Shown: piece by piece, positions 9,000 to 17,817 of the stretch | Numbering within the stretch: position 1 is the first letter of the stretch | Layout: each line of letters begins with the position of its first letter | From: Geothrix fermentans DSM 14018 | GTDB lineage: Bacteria; Acidobacteriota; Holophagae; Holophagales; Holophagaceae | DNA length: 64,000 nt | Direction of reading: 5' to 3' | Assembly: GCF_000428885.1 (NCBI RefSeq) | Contig: NZ_AUAU01000009.1 | Location: forward strand, 100,723-164,722 | The notes under the pieces: model-generated | Databases searched by the model: none | The model's input: the letters and a program-made list of their open reading frames with translations, nothing else | Told to the model about the DNA's origin: nothing | Program-made: the position numbers and the translations under genes

Positions 9000-11900
9000 T
9001 AGTCCCGCCAGCCCGGGTACAGGGCCCTGCCCCTGGCCCGGATCTGCGCAGCGCTTGCCTGGTCGCCGCAGGCCTCGCGGAACTGGGCCAGGGCCAGCCA
9101 GAACCCCGGATCCACGGGCTTCAGCCTGACCAGGGACCGGGCCAGGTCCTCCCCTGATTCCCGCAGGCGCGGGGGCTGGGGCCGGTGCCCTGTGCGCAGC
9201 AGGAGCGCCAGGTAGCGGAGCCGGATGGCGCCCGGTTCGACGGGATCTTCCGCGCTGCCGCCCTGCTTGACCGGCAGCTGGCCGGCCTCGTCCAGGTAGC
9301 CACCGGGATCCCGGCCCTGCGCCTGCGCCTGCGTGGCGGCGGCCAGGAGCGCCTCCATGAGGTAGGGTGTCAGGGTCGCCAGGGGGACCCGGGCCTTCCG
9401 GGCGCGGTGGAAGGCCGTGCGCGCCAGGTCCACCACACCCTCGGGATCCCGTCCATCCCGCGCCAGGGCCTTGGCCTGGACCGCCCGGGCGATGAGGATG
9501 CCCCGATGGAACCCCACGTGGCCGGGCTGGGTCTTCAGGGCCGCCTCGTAGGCCCGGACCGCCTCCTCCGCGTCGGCGGCGGGATCCCCCCCGGAAGCCA
9601 GGCTGGCCTTCGCCATGGCCTGGGCCACGCCCCCCAGGCTCGACTGGTAGTACGCATCCTCAGGGTGCGCCTCCGCCGTGGCCCGGGCCTGCTGCAGGTA
9701 CGGCGCCACCGCGTCGCGGCGGTAGAGGCCCTTCAGGCGGGTGTGGTCGATCCAGGCGAGCAGGGCGGAATTGCGGATGTTCATCAGGACGATGTGCCCT
9801 GGATCGAGCTGCAGGCCCCGATCAGCCGCAGTCATGGCCTCCTTCAGGCGCTGGGAGGGATCCGCCCCCGCGCTCAACAGGCGGAACCCCTCCGTGCGCA
9901 GGACGGAGGCCCGGGCCGTGAAGGCCTCGACTTCATCGGGGTCCCGCCGCAGGGCCTCCGCCGCGTCCGTTCCGGCCTGGGCCAGCCAGGCCCCCGGGTC
10001 GCTCTCCCGATAGGCCAGGTACCGGGCCATCTCCCCCCGTGCCCGCGCCCGCCAGGCCAGGGGCTCGGCAGCAGAGGGCTCCAGCTGGGTCCAGCGGTCC
10101 GCCACGGCCACCTGGGCCAGGACGGGCCCCCGGGGGTCCGCCCCCGATTGCCAGCCCAGCGCCACGGCCTCCTGCCAGCGCCGGAGGTCCAGGCGGAGGA
10201 GGTCCACATCGCAGGGGGCCCGGAGCTCGGCCTCGGCCAGGGCCCGTCCCGCCGCCGCCAGGGCGGGCCTGGTGATCTGTTCCTCCTGCGCGAGGTGGGC
10301 CTGGGCGAGCCAGGCCTCCGCCTCCAGCCGCAGAGCCTCGTAGAACCAGGGAGCCTGGGCCTGGGCCTCCCGCGCCAGCTGCACCGCCTCCTGCGGGCGC
10401 CCTTCCATCAGCGTGAGCAGCCCCGCGCGGAAAGGCGGAGGCTCCAGGCTGGCCTGGGCGCCCCGCCGCAGCCAGTCGGCGGCGGGAATCCGCAGCGCCT
10501 GCTTCAGTTCCTCCAGCCGCCGCTGCCTCAGGTCCGGGTCGGGCAGCGCGTAGGCCTTCCCCTGTTCGATCTGGTAGATCGCAGCCAGGGCCCGCCCCTG
10601 GGCATGGGCCGCCTCAGGGGTCCGGAAGCCCAGGGCCCAGGCCCGTTCCAGCTGGGTCCGGGCACCGGAGGGATCGTCCAGGGCGAGCCGTGCCCGCCCC
10701 AGCGCATAGGCGCCGGGCGCCTCCGCCAGCGGCCCCGCGGCCCGGACCTCCTGGGACAGGGCCTCGACACGGGCCCTGAGATCCGCCTGGTCGCGGGTCA
10801 GATCCCGCGCCGGCTGGATCCGCAGGTAGCGGGCCAGGGCCTCGATGCGCTCGGCGGCCTGACCGAACTGCTGGGCGTGGGCGGCCCGGGTCTGGGCGCG
10901 CAGCCGCTCCCGCACGGCCAGCCCGCCGAAGACCGCAATGGACAGGCAGACCGCGGCGGAGGCCGCCACGAGGGCCTTGCGCTTCCGCGCCCAGTGGACC
11001 ATCCGTTCCACGGACGTGGCTGCGCGGGCCTGGATGGGTTCGCCGTCGAGGATGCGCTGGAGGTCCTCCCCCAGCGCCCGGGCGGTGGCGTACCGGCGGC
11101 GCGGGTCCTTCTGGAGGCAGGTGAGCACCACCGTGTCGAGGTCCGGCGGAATGGTGGGCACGTGCCTCCGGACCGGCACCGGGTCGTCCTTCACGATGCG
11201 CGCCATGCAGTCGAGTCCTTCCCCCCCGAAGGGCGGGTACCCGGTCAACAGCTCGTAGAGGGTGGCGCCCAGGGAATAGACATCCGACCGACGGTCCAGC
11301 AGGCCCGCCATCCCCCGCGCCTGCTCGGGAGACATGTAGCTGACGGTGCCCATCACCTGCCCAGTCTCCGTTAACCGGCCGCCCTCCAGGCCCCGGGCCA
11401 GCCCGAAATCAAGCACGCAGGCCCGGGTGGGCCCGTCCTCGAGCCGCTCCATCATGAGGTTGGCGGGGTTCAGGTCGCGATGGATGAGGCCCACGCGATG
11501 GGCCGCGTGGACGCCTTCGCAGACCTCCGTCATGAGCCGCAGGAGCGCCTCCAGCGACAGCGTGGACGCGGCCTTCAGGAGCGTCTCCCCGTTGATGAAC
11601 TGCATGACGATGTAGGGCTGGCCGCGCCACTCGCCCACTTCGTGCACGCGGCAGACGTTGGGGTGGTCGATGCGGGCCTGGAGCTGGGCCTCCTGGACGA
11701 ACCGCTGCAGGAGTGCGGGATCGTCCCGCCGGAGGAACTTGAGGGCCACCACGCGCCGGAGACGGGAGTCCGTGGCTCGGAAGACCCGGCCCATGCCCCC
11801 TTCGCCGAGCAGCTCCAGAGCCTCGAACCGCCCCCACCGCTCGAGGGTCCGGGCCCTGAAGATCCCGCTCTGCCGGAGCCCGGCCGGGGGGACGGACGCC

Positions 11901-12169
11901 TCCGGACCTGGCGTCGGGGGCCCCGTCCCGGGGCCTTCCCCCGTGGCCGGGCCATCGGGCAACCCGGGTCTCTGGGCGGTGATCTCCATGGACCAGTGGT
12001 CCGCCTCCGCGGCCTCCAGGTCAGCCAGTTCCTGCTCCAGCATGCGGCGATCGGCCTCGCCCAGGCGTCCGGAGGCCACCAGGTCGTCCAGCTGGCCGCT
12101 GATGTCGCCGGGCTCGAGGAACCCGCGGGCCACGGCCAAGGCCAGCACCCGCTCCTCAGCGGTCGCCAT
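8996..12169 (-). CDS. Transmembrane serine/threonine protein kinase with long helical-repeat C-terminus
   Basis: 1057 residues. Residues 1-60 are a helical region rich in Ala and Glu. The Hanks-type kinase domain spans about 114-375: glycine loop LGEGGMGRVF, lysine K144 in VALKF, E160 of helix C, HRD at 230-232, DFG at 254-256, and MSPEQARG in the activation segment. After a juxtamembrane part, one transmembrane helix lies at about 399-419. The remaining 630 residues are Ala/Leu/Arg-rich helical pairs like TPR/SEL1 repeats, probably periplasmic and sensing or scaffolding. Odd: the catalytic loop reads HRDLNPAN, with Asn in place of the usual Lys of HRDLKPxN. A phosphorylation target is not evident; it lies tail-to-tail with the moxR pair. 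Confidence 0.9.
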   Translation of the reverse strand: MATAEERVLALAVARGFLEPGDISGQLDDLVASGRLGEADRRMLEQELADLEAAEADHWSMEITAQRPGLPDGPATGEGPGTGPPTPGPEASVPPAGLRQSGIFRARTLERWGRFEALELLGEGGMGRVFRATDSRLRRVVALKFLRRDDPALLQRFVQEAQLQARIDHPNVCRVHEVGEWRGQPYIVMQFINGETLLKAASTLSLEALLRLMTEVCEGVHAAHRVGLIHRDLNPANLMMERLEDGPTRACVLDFGLARGLEGGRLTETGQVMGTVSYMSPEQARGMAGLLDRRSDVYSLGATLYELLTGYPPFGGEGLDCMARIVKDDPVPVRRHVPTIPPDLDTVVLTCLQKDPRRRYATARALGEDLQRILDGEPIQARAATSVERMVHWARKRKALVAASAAVCLSIAVFGGLAVRERLRAQTRAAHAQQFGQAAERIEALARYLRIQPARDLTRDQADLRARVEALSQEVRAAGPLAEAPGAYALGRARLALDDPSGARTQLERAWALGFRTPEAAHAQGRALAAIYQIEQGKAYALPDPDLRQRRLEELKQALRIPAADWLRRGAQASLEPPPFRAGLLTLMEGRPQEAVQLAREAQAQAPWFYEALRLEAEAWLAQAHLAQEEQITRPALAAAGRALAEAELRAPCDVDLLRLDLRRWQEAVALGWQSGADPRGPVLAQVAVADRWTQLEPSAAEPLAWRARARGEMARYLAYRESDPGAWLAQAGTDAAEALRRDPDEVEAFTARASVLRTEGFRLLSAGADPSQRLKEAMTAADRGLQLDPGHIVLMNIRNSALLAWIDHTRLKGLYRRDAVAPYLQQARATAEAHPEDAYYQSSLGGVAQAMAKASLASGGDPAADAEEAVRAYEAALKTQPGHVGFHRGILIARAVQAKALARDGRDPEGVVDLARTAFHRARKARVPLATLTPYLMEALLAAATQAQAQGRDPGGYLDEAGQLPVKQGGSAEDPVEPGAIRLRYLALLLRTGHRPQPPRLRESGEDLARSLVRLKPVDPGFWLALAQFREACGDQASAAQIRARGRALYPGWRDY

Positions 12170-12463
12170 GGCTGCCGTTCCGCACGATTCCGCTCCTCGA
12201 TGAACCGATCATGGTGCCCCCATTGCGGCCGCAGGTGAAGCGCTTCCCGTGTTGACCGGGGCCCGGCCCGGGGTCAGACTGGCCATGGCCCTGGCGCCGG
12301 AAAGGAGGTTCGATGGGACGACAAGCCGACCTCGCCGAGCCTCCGTCGTGGTACGCCGCCCGCTGAGGCGGCCATCACGCGAGACCCCGGCTCCCCCGAA
12401 TCCGCCCCCTGAACGGGATGGCGGCGCGCCTGGCCGCGCCCCATCCGCTCCTCCGGACCGGCC
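12170..12463. other. Divergent intergenic region between kinase and ABC importer genes
   Basis: 294 bp carrying the start regions of both divergent genes. The only coding candidate is the 17-codon ORF at 12313-12366. A G/C-rich, imperfect palindromic stretch lies near 12257-12280. I see no clear sigma-70 promoter boxes and no known riboswitch fold. Confidence 0.5.
12313..12366 (+). CDS. Possible 17-codon leader peptide upstream of the ABC importer operon
   Basis: ATG at 12313 preceded by AAAGGAGGTT, one of the strongest Shine-Dalgarno sequences in the window, at ideal spacing. It encodes MGRQADLAEPPSWYAAR and stops at TGA 12364-12366, about 100 bp before the permease start. Codons mostly end in G or C, like real genes here. 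The frame is too short to have a family. It may be a regulatory leader (upstream ORF) for the transporter or a chance ORF; there is no obvious run of one amino acid's codons. Confidence 0.45.
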   Translation: MGRQADLAEPPSWYAAR

Positions 12464-14215
12464 ATGATCCACCGCTTCCTCGACACTGTCTGGGGCCAGG
12501 CGATGAACCTGCTGACGGCGCCCATCCGGCACCGCCGATGGATCGACCTGCTCGTGCTCGCGGCCCTCGTGGGCACGCTGGCGGCGCTCTGGCTGGTGGG
12601 GAAGGAATGGACCTCCGTCCAGCGGCCCACGGTGGAGATCGCCCTCGGCGCCCTGGCCCTGCCCAAATACCTGCTGCTCTCCCTGATCCGCGCCATCGCC
12701 GCCTACATCGTCTCGCTGGCCTTCACGCTGGTGGTGGCCTACTGGGCGGCCAAGGATCCCCGGGCGGAGCGGATCCTGGTGCCCATCCTCGACATCCTCC
12801 AGAGCGTCCCCCTGCTGGCCTTCCTGCCGCCGGTGCTGCTGCTCATGCTCACGCTCTTCCCGCACAGCAACATCGGGCTCGAGCTGTCGGCGGTGCTGCT
12901 CATCGTCACCTGCCAGGCCTGGAACATGGCCTTCAGCTTCTACCAGTCCCTCAAGACCCTGCCCAAGGAGCTGGAGGAGACCTCCAGTCTCTACGGGTTC
13001 ACCTGGCTCCAGAAGCTGCGCTGGGTGGAGATCCCCTTCGCCACGCCGGGCCTGGTGTGGAACTCCATGGTGAGCGTGGCCAACAGCTGGTTCTTCCTGA
13101 TGTCCGCCGAGGCCTTCCGCGCGGGCAACAAGAACTTCCAGCTCCCGGGCCTGGGCTCGTACATGAACACCGCGGTGGAGCAGGGGAACACCCGCGCCCA
13201 GATCTACGCCATCCTCACCATGCTGGTGCTGGTGGTGCTCCTGGACCAGCTGGTCTGGCGCCCCGTGGTGGCCTGGTCCCAGCGTTTCCAGGTGGACGAG
13301 GGCGCCGAGGTGGACCCGGGCGACAACTGGCTGCTCAGGCTCTTCCGGCGCTCCCGGCTCCTGAAGTGGCTCGAGAAGCGGAGGAACCAGCGGCTGCAGC
13401 GCCGGGTGCCGCGCCCCGCCCTCATCCTCCGCAAGGCCCGCGAGGAGATCCAGCGGCCGGGGAGGCTGGGATCCTGGGTGGCGGCGTCCGCCCTGGTGGG
13501 CATCCTCGGGCTGCTCTCGCTGGGGGGCATCTCCGTCGTGCGGCTGCTGGCGGAGGTGAGCGGCGCCAAGTGGGTCACCCTGCTCAAGGCCGGCGGGGCG
13601 TCCCTGGCCCGGGTGCTGCTCTCCACGTTCCTAGCCACCCTCTGGACCCTGCCCGTGGGCCTCTGGATCGGCATGTCGCCGAAGTGGTCCCGCCGCCTCC
13701 AGTCCGTGGTGCAGGTGGCGGCCTCCTTCCCCTCCTCCCTGATCTTCGCGTCCCTCATCCTGCTGTTCAGTTCCGTCGGCATCAGCCTGGGCGTGAGCTG
13801 CGTGCTGCTGATGGTGCTGTCCACCCAGTGGTATCTCCTCTTCAACATCATCGCGGGCGCCCAGGCCATCCCCGCGGACCTGCGCGAGGCTTCCACCGCC
13901 TACCGGATGTCCCTGTGGAAGCGATGCTGGAACCTCTACTTCCCGGCCGTGTTCCCCTTCCTCGTCACCGGCTGGGTGACCGCCACAGGCGGCGCCTGGA
14001 ACGCCAGCATCGTCACCGAGATCGTCACCGCCAAGCAGCAGACGCTCCGGACCTTCGGCCTCGGCGCCGAGGTGGTGCTGGCCACGGAACAGGGCTCCAT
14101 GCCCCACCTGGCGGCCAGTGCCCTGCTCATGGCTGCCCTGGTCGTCCTCTTCAACCGCCTCGTCTGGGTGCCCCTCTACCGCCTGGCCGAGACCCGCTAC
14201 GCCCTCAACCGCTGA
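12464..14215 (+). CDS. ABC transporter permease, two permease domains fused (nitrate/sulfonate/taurine type)
   Basis: 583 residues, strongly hydrophobic, with two SsuC/TauC-like permease modules in one chain. The first ends near residue 270 with its EAA-like loop (LPKELEETSSLYGFTWLQKLRWVEIPFATPG). A charged cytoplasmic linker (about 275-330) leads to the second module, with its own EAA-like loop (IPADLREASTAYRMSLWKRCWNLYFPAVFP). It forms the membrane channel of an importer. The ATPase gene starts 7 bp downstream. No periplasmic binding protein gene is nearby, which is common for this fused subfamily but leaves the substrate open (oxyanion, sulfonate or similar). Confidence 0.88.
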   Translation: MIHRFLDTVWGQAMNLLTAPIRHRRWIDLLVLAALVGTLAALWLVGKEWTSVQRPTVEIALGALALPKYLLLSLIRAIAAYIVSLAFTLVVAYWAAKDPRAERILVPILDILQSVPLLAFLPPVLLLMLTLFPHSNIGLELSAVLLIVTCQAWNMAFSFYQSLKTLPKELEETSSLYGFTWLQKLRWVEIPFATPGLVWNSMVSVANSWFFLMSAEAFRAGNKNFQLPGLGSYMNTAVEQGNTRAQIYAILTMLVLVVLLDQLVWRPVVAWSQRFQVDEGAEVDPGDNWLLRLFRRSRLLKWLEKRRNQRLQRRVPRPALILRKAREEIQRPGRLGSWVAASALVGILGLLSLGGISVVRLLAEVSGAKWVTLLKAGGASLARVLLSTFLATLWTLPVGLWIGMSPKWSRRLQSVVQVAASFPSSLIFASLILLFSSVGISLGVSCVLLMVLSTQWYLLFNIIAGAQAIPADLREASTAYRMSLWKRCWNLYFPAVFPFLVTGWVTATGGAWNASIVTEIVTAKQQTLRTFGLGAEVVLATEQGSMPHLAASALLMAALVVLFNRLVWVPLYRLAETRYALNR

Positions 14216-14222
14216 GGTGGAC

Positions 14223-15521
14223 ATGCAGCAGGCCTACACCTCCCCCATCTGCGAGCTGCGCGGCGTGCAGATGCGCTTCCCCGCCCCGCGCGGCGGCGTC
14301 CAGCGCGTGCTCGAGGACATCCGGCTCGACGTGCGCCCGGACGAGATCCTCTGCCTCATCGGCCCCAATGGATCCGGCAAGTCCACCCTGCTGCGGCTGC
14401 TGGCGGGCCTCATGCCCCCCACCCAGGGCGAGGTGCGCCACCACGGCGAGCGGCTGGAGGGCCTGAACCCCGGCGTGGCCATGGTGTTCCAGAGCTTCGC
14501 CCTCTACCCCTGGATGACGGTGGAGGAGAACGTGCGCGTGGTGCTGCGGGCCCGGGACCTCCCCGAGGACGAGGTGCGGGAGCGGGCCCACCAGGCCATC
14601 CGCAAGGTGGGTCTCGAGGGTTTCGAGGAGGCCTTCCCCCGGGAGCTCTCCCGCGGCACCAAGCAGCGGGTGGGCGTGGCCCGGGCCCTGGCCGTGGATC
14701 CGGAGATCCTGGTGATGGACGAGCCCTTCAGCCAGGTGGACGCCCTCACGGCGGAAGCGCTCCGCGCCGAGATCATGGACATCTGGGCCGACAAGGAGCG
14801 CAACCCCTCGGCCATCGTGATGGTGAGCCAGTCCATCCGCGAGGCCCTGCTCATGGCCGACCGGGTGGCCATCCTCTCCGGCAGTCCCGGCACCCTGCGC
14901 ACCATCGTGGACGTGCCCATGGCGCGCCCCCGGGACAGCCGCTCTGCGGAATTCATGAAGCTGGTGGACCACCTGCACGACATCTTCACCAGCGCCGAGC
15001 GGCCCGACGTCCAGGTCACCGCCCCCATTCCCAGCGCCGCCTCCCAGGAGGACCAGGTGGAGCCCCTGCCCCAGGCCCAGAGCGGCGACATCCTGGGCCT
15101 GCTGGAGTTCCTGGAGACCCAGGGCGGCACCAGCGACCTCTTCCAGGTGGCCTCGCACACCCACGTCGCCTTCGAGAAGGTGCTCACCACGGTGAAGGCC
15201 GCCGAGATGCTGGACCTGGTGGACACGCCCAAGCGCGGCGTCCTGCTCACGCCCCTCGGCAAGCGCTTCGTGAACGCCAACATGGACGACCGCAAGGACA
15301 TCTGGCGGGCCCAGCTCCTGGAGCTGCGCCTGTTCCGCGTGGTGCAGGAGATGATACACCTCGAGGAGGGTGAGCTCTCCGAGGAGACCCTCCTCCAGGA
15401 ACTGGCCACCCGGCTGCCCATGGAGGATCCGGAGAAGACCTTCGAGACCCTCGTCGCGTGGGGCCGTTTCGGGGAACTCTTCGCCTACCGCGAGGAACGC
15501 GGCGTCCTCACGCCCGAATAG
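14223..15521 (+). CDS. ABC transporter ATP-binding protein with C-terminal AAA-associated domain
   Basis: 432 residues from the ATG at 14223, whose GAGGTGG overlaps the permease stop; upstream in-frame starts lie inside the permease gene. The ABC domain has Walker A GPNGSGKST, Q-loop FQSFALYPWM, a signature region written LSRGTKQRVGVARAL (LSGGQ altered to LSRGT) and Walker B ILVMDEPFSQVDAL. From about residue 290 there is an extra winged-helix-like domain (LLEFLETQGGTSDLFQVA and onward), the domain found C-terminal in nitrate/sulfonate-type ATPases of SBP-less systems. It powers the fused permease upstream and may sense substrate or partner through the extra domain. A porin gene follows 20 bp later. 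Confidence 0.9.
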   Translation: MQQAYTSPICELRGVQMRFPAPRGGVQRVLEDIRLDVRPDEILCLIGPNGSGKSTLLRLLAGLMPPTQGEVRHHGERLEGLNPGVAMVFQSFALYPWMTVEENVRVVLRARDLPEDEVRERAHQAIRKVGLEGFEEAFPRELSRGTKQRVGVARALAVDPEILVMDEPFSQVDALTAEALRAEIMDIWADKERNPSAIVMVSQSIREALLMADRVAILSGSPGTLRTIVDVPMARPRDSRSAEFMKLVDHLHDIFTSAERPDVQVTAPIPSAASQEDQVEPLPQAQSGDILGLLEFLETQGGTSDLFQVASHTHVAFEKVLTTVKAAEMLDLVDTPKRGVLLTPLGKRFVNANMDDRKDIWRAQLLELRLFRVVQEMIHLEEGELSEETLLQELATRLPMEDPEKTFETLVAWGRFGELFAYREERGVLTPE

Positions 15522-15541
15522 CCCTCCCGACAGACCGCCCC

Positions 15542-16849
15542 ATGATGAAGCGACCCCGCCTCCTCGCCCTGCTCTGCCTGCCAGCGGCTCTCGCGGCCCA
15601 GTCGCAGGCCGGCCCAGACTCGCCCTGGTCCCTCCACGCCCAGCTCACCTACCAGCTGCAGGGCCACGGCGGGTTCAACGCCCCCTACGCCGGCGATAAC
15701 AGCCTCCAGGATCGCCGGGAGGTCCGGGGTTCGTACACGACCACCTTCTTCATCGGCCGGCGGCTGTGGGAGGGCGCGGAACTCTACGCCAACGCTGAAG
15801 CCTTCGCGGGCGCCGGGGTCAGCCGCGTGCTGGGCCTCGCGGCGCCCCCGAACGGGGAAACCTACCGGGTGGACAGCCCCACGCTCAAGGTGGGCCTGGC
15901 GCGCCTCTTCCTGCGCCAGACCTGGAACCTGGACGGGCCTCTGGAGGCCGTGGAAGACGGTCCCAACCAGGCGGCCACCCGCCAGAGCCGCCGCCGCGTG
16001 GCGCTCACGGCCGGCAAGCTGTCGGGAACGGACATCTTCGACGGGAACACCTACAGCCACGACGCCCGCACCCAGTTCAACAACTGGAGCCTGTGGGCGA
16101 ACGCCGCCTGGGACTATCCGGCGGATACCCGCGGCTACACCTGGGGGCTCGCCCTGGAGTGGCTCCACGACGACTGGGCCCTGCGGGCCGGGTCCCTCAT
16201 GGAGCCGAAGGAGGCGAACCAGCTGGAGCTGGACCACGAGGTCCGCCATGCCCACGGCGAGGTGATCGAGCTGGAGCACGACCACGAACTCGGCGGCCAG
16301 AAGGGCGCCCTGCGCCTGCTCGCCTTCCAGAACCACGCGCGCATGGGGTCCTACCGGGAGGCCCTCGCGCTGGCTCCCGCCGCCCCGGACGTGACGGCCA
16401 CCCGCGCGCCGGGCCGCGTCAAGCACGGGTTCGGCCTCAACGCCGAGCAGGCGGTCACGCCGGACCTGGGCCTCTTTCTGCGGGCGGGCTGGAACGACGG
16501 CAGGACCGAATCCTGGGCCTTCACCGAAGTGGAGCGCACCCTGTCCATGGGCCTGTCCGCCAACGCCCGGGCCTGGGGCCGCAGCGCAGACCGGGCCGGG
16601 CTCGGCTTCGCGGCCAACGGGCTCAACCGCGACCACCGTGACTACCTGGCGGCGGGCGGTTACGGCTTCATGGTGGGCGACGGCCGCCTGGCCTACGCGG
16701 CCGAGCGCGTGCTGGACGTCTACTACGCCGTGGCCCTCGGCGCCTTCGGCTCCCTCAGCCTCGAGGCCCAGCGCTTCGAGAACCTCGCCTTCAACCATGA
16801 CCGGGGCCCGGCCACCCTCTACGGCCTGCGCCTCCACCTGCAGCTCTGA
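15542..16849 (+). CDS. Outer-membrane porin, OprB-like carbohydrate porin family
   Basis: 435 residues from the ATG at 15542 (a second ATG follows at once). Signal peptide at 1-20 (LLALLCLPAALAAQ). The rest alternates polar and hydrophobic residues with many Trp/Tyr, and it ends in the OprB-style C-terminal strands (YYAVALGAFGSLSLEAQRF, then LYGLRLHLQL with a Leu terminus). It would form an outer-membrane channel. It is the third gene of the ABC operon (20 bp spacing), suggesting it admits the importer's substrate across the outer membrane. A His/Glu-rich stretch at about residues 235-252 (HEVRHAHGEVIELEHDHE) could bind metal ions; this is inference. Confidence 0.85.
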   Translation: MMKRPRLLALLCLPAALAAQSQAGPDSPWSLHAQLTYQLQGHGGFNAPYAGDNSLQDRREVRGSYTTTFFIGRRLWEGAELYANAEAFAGAGVSRVLGLAAPPNGETYRVDSPTLKVGLARLFLRQTWNLDGPLEAVEDGPNQAATRQSRRRVALTAGKLSGTDIFDGNTYSHDARTQFNNWSLWANAAWDYPADTRGYTWGLALEWLHDDWALRAGSLMEPKEANQLELDHEVRHAHGEVIELEHDHELGGQKGALRLLAFQNHARMGSYREALALAPAAPDVTATRAPGRVKHGFGLNAEQAVTPDLGLFLRAGWNDGRTESWAFTEVERTLSMGLSANARAWGRSADRAGLGFAANGLNRDHRDYLAAGGYGFMVGDGRLAYAAERVLDVYYAVALGAFGSLSLEAQRFENLAFNHDRGPATLYGLRLHLQL

Positions 16850-16859
16850 CGGACGGGGC

Positions 16860-17762
16860 TCACCCCTTGCCCGGCGCCGTCACCGGCGGCGCGAAGGCGC
16901 AGGCGGCGATGCCCGCCAGCACCAGCAGGGTGCCCAGGCCCTGCATGGGCTTCACGGATTCCCCCAGCAGGAACCACCCCAGGATGACGGTGGCCACGGG
17001 CTGGGTCATGAGGCCCATGGCGCCCATGTTCGTGGAGACGTGGCCCATGCCCCAGGTGATGAACCACCAGGCCACCACCTGCACCACGATCCCCAGGCCC
17101 GCCAGGGCCCACCAGGCCCGGGCGGGGTAGCCCGTGAAGGCCTCCCCTTGCGCGAGGCCCAGGAGGCCGAATCCCAAGCCGCACCAGAGCACCACCCAGA
17201 ACAGGGCCTCCGGGGCGCTGAGCTCCTGCCGGGCGCGGCCCAGGGCCAGGGTGAAGGCGCCGTAGGCCAGGGAGGCCAGGGCCCCCAGCAGCTCGCCCAG
17301 CCCGGTGCCCCAGCGGGCCCCCTTGGCCAGCCCCAGGATGAGGGCCCCGCCCAGGGCCAGGAACACACCCAGCCAGAACCGGCGCCGCAGGCGGGCGCCC
17401 AGCCACAGGACGGACACGATGGCCACCCAGATGGGGGCCAGCGTCACCAGCAGCGTGGCATTGGCGGCGCTGGTGTGGTGGAGCGAGGTGTGCCACATCC
17501 AGAGGTCGCCCACGAAGCAGAGGCCCGCCACGCCGGCCCAGACGCGGGCGCGGCCCAGGCCGGGCCGGGCGGAGGCCCGGGCCCGCCAGGCGAGCCAGGC
17601 CACGGGCGGCAGGGCGATGGCCATGCGGTAGAAGCCCACCGCCAGCGGCCCCGCGGGCGCCGCCCAGCGCACGAGCATGGCCGCGAACCCCAGGAGCGAA
17701 GCCCCGAGGATCAGGGCCGCCAGGCCTCTCGGATCCGGCGTCCCCGCCCGCATCTCATCCAT
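16860..17762 (-). CDS. EamA/DMT superfamily transporter
   Basis: About 300 residues from the ATG at 17762 (an ATG at 17753 is an alternative). Ten predicted membrane helices in two repeats of five, with the EamA pattern: short hydrophobic first helix after DPRGLAALILG, the conserved HTSLHHTSAANATLLVTLAPIW segment, and the second-repeat STNMGAMGLMTQPVATVILGWFLLGE. Such proteins export metabolites or amino acids through the inner membrane; the substrate is not predictable. It is convergent with the porin gene (10 bp apart) and lies 55 bp after the carboxypeptidase gene on the same strand. Confidence 0.9.
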   Translation of the reverse strand: MDEMRAGTPDPRGLAALILGASLLGFAAMLVRWAAPAGPLAVGFYRMAIALPPVAWLAWRARASARPGLGRARVWAGVAGLCFVGDLWMWHTSLHHTSAANATLLVTLAPIWVAIVSVLWLGARLRRRFWLGVFLALGGALILGLAKGARWGTGLGELLGALASLAYGAFTLALGRARQELSAPEALFWVVLWCGLGFGLLGLAQGEAFTGYPARAWWALAGLGIVVQVVAWWFITWGMGHVSTNMGAMGLMTQPVATVILGWFLLGESVKPMQGLGTLLVLAGIAACAFAPPVTAPGKG

Positions 17763-17817
17763 GGTTCCAGCATCGCCGCCGGACGGACCGGCCCGCAAGG
17801 GGCCCCGGCCGATCCGG

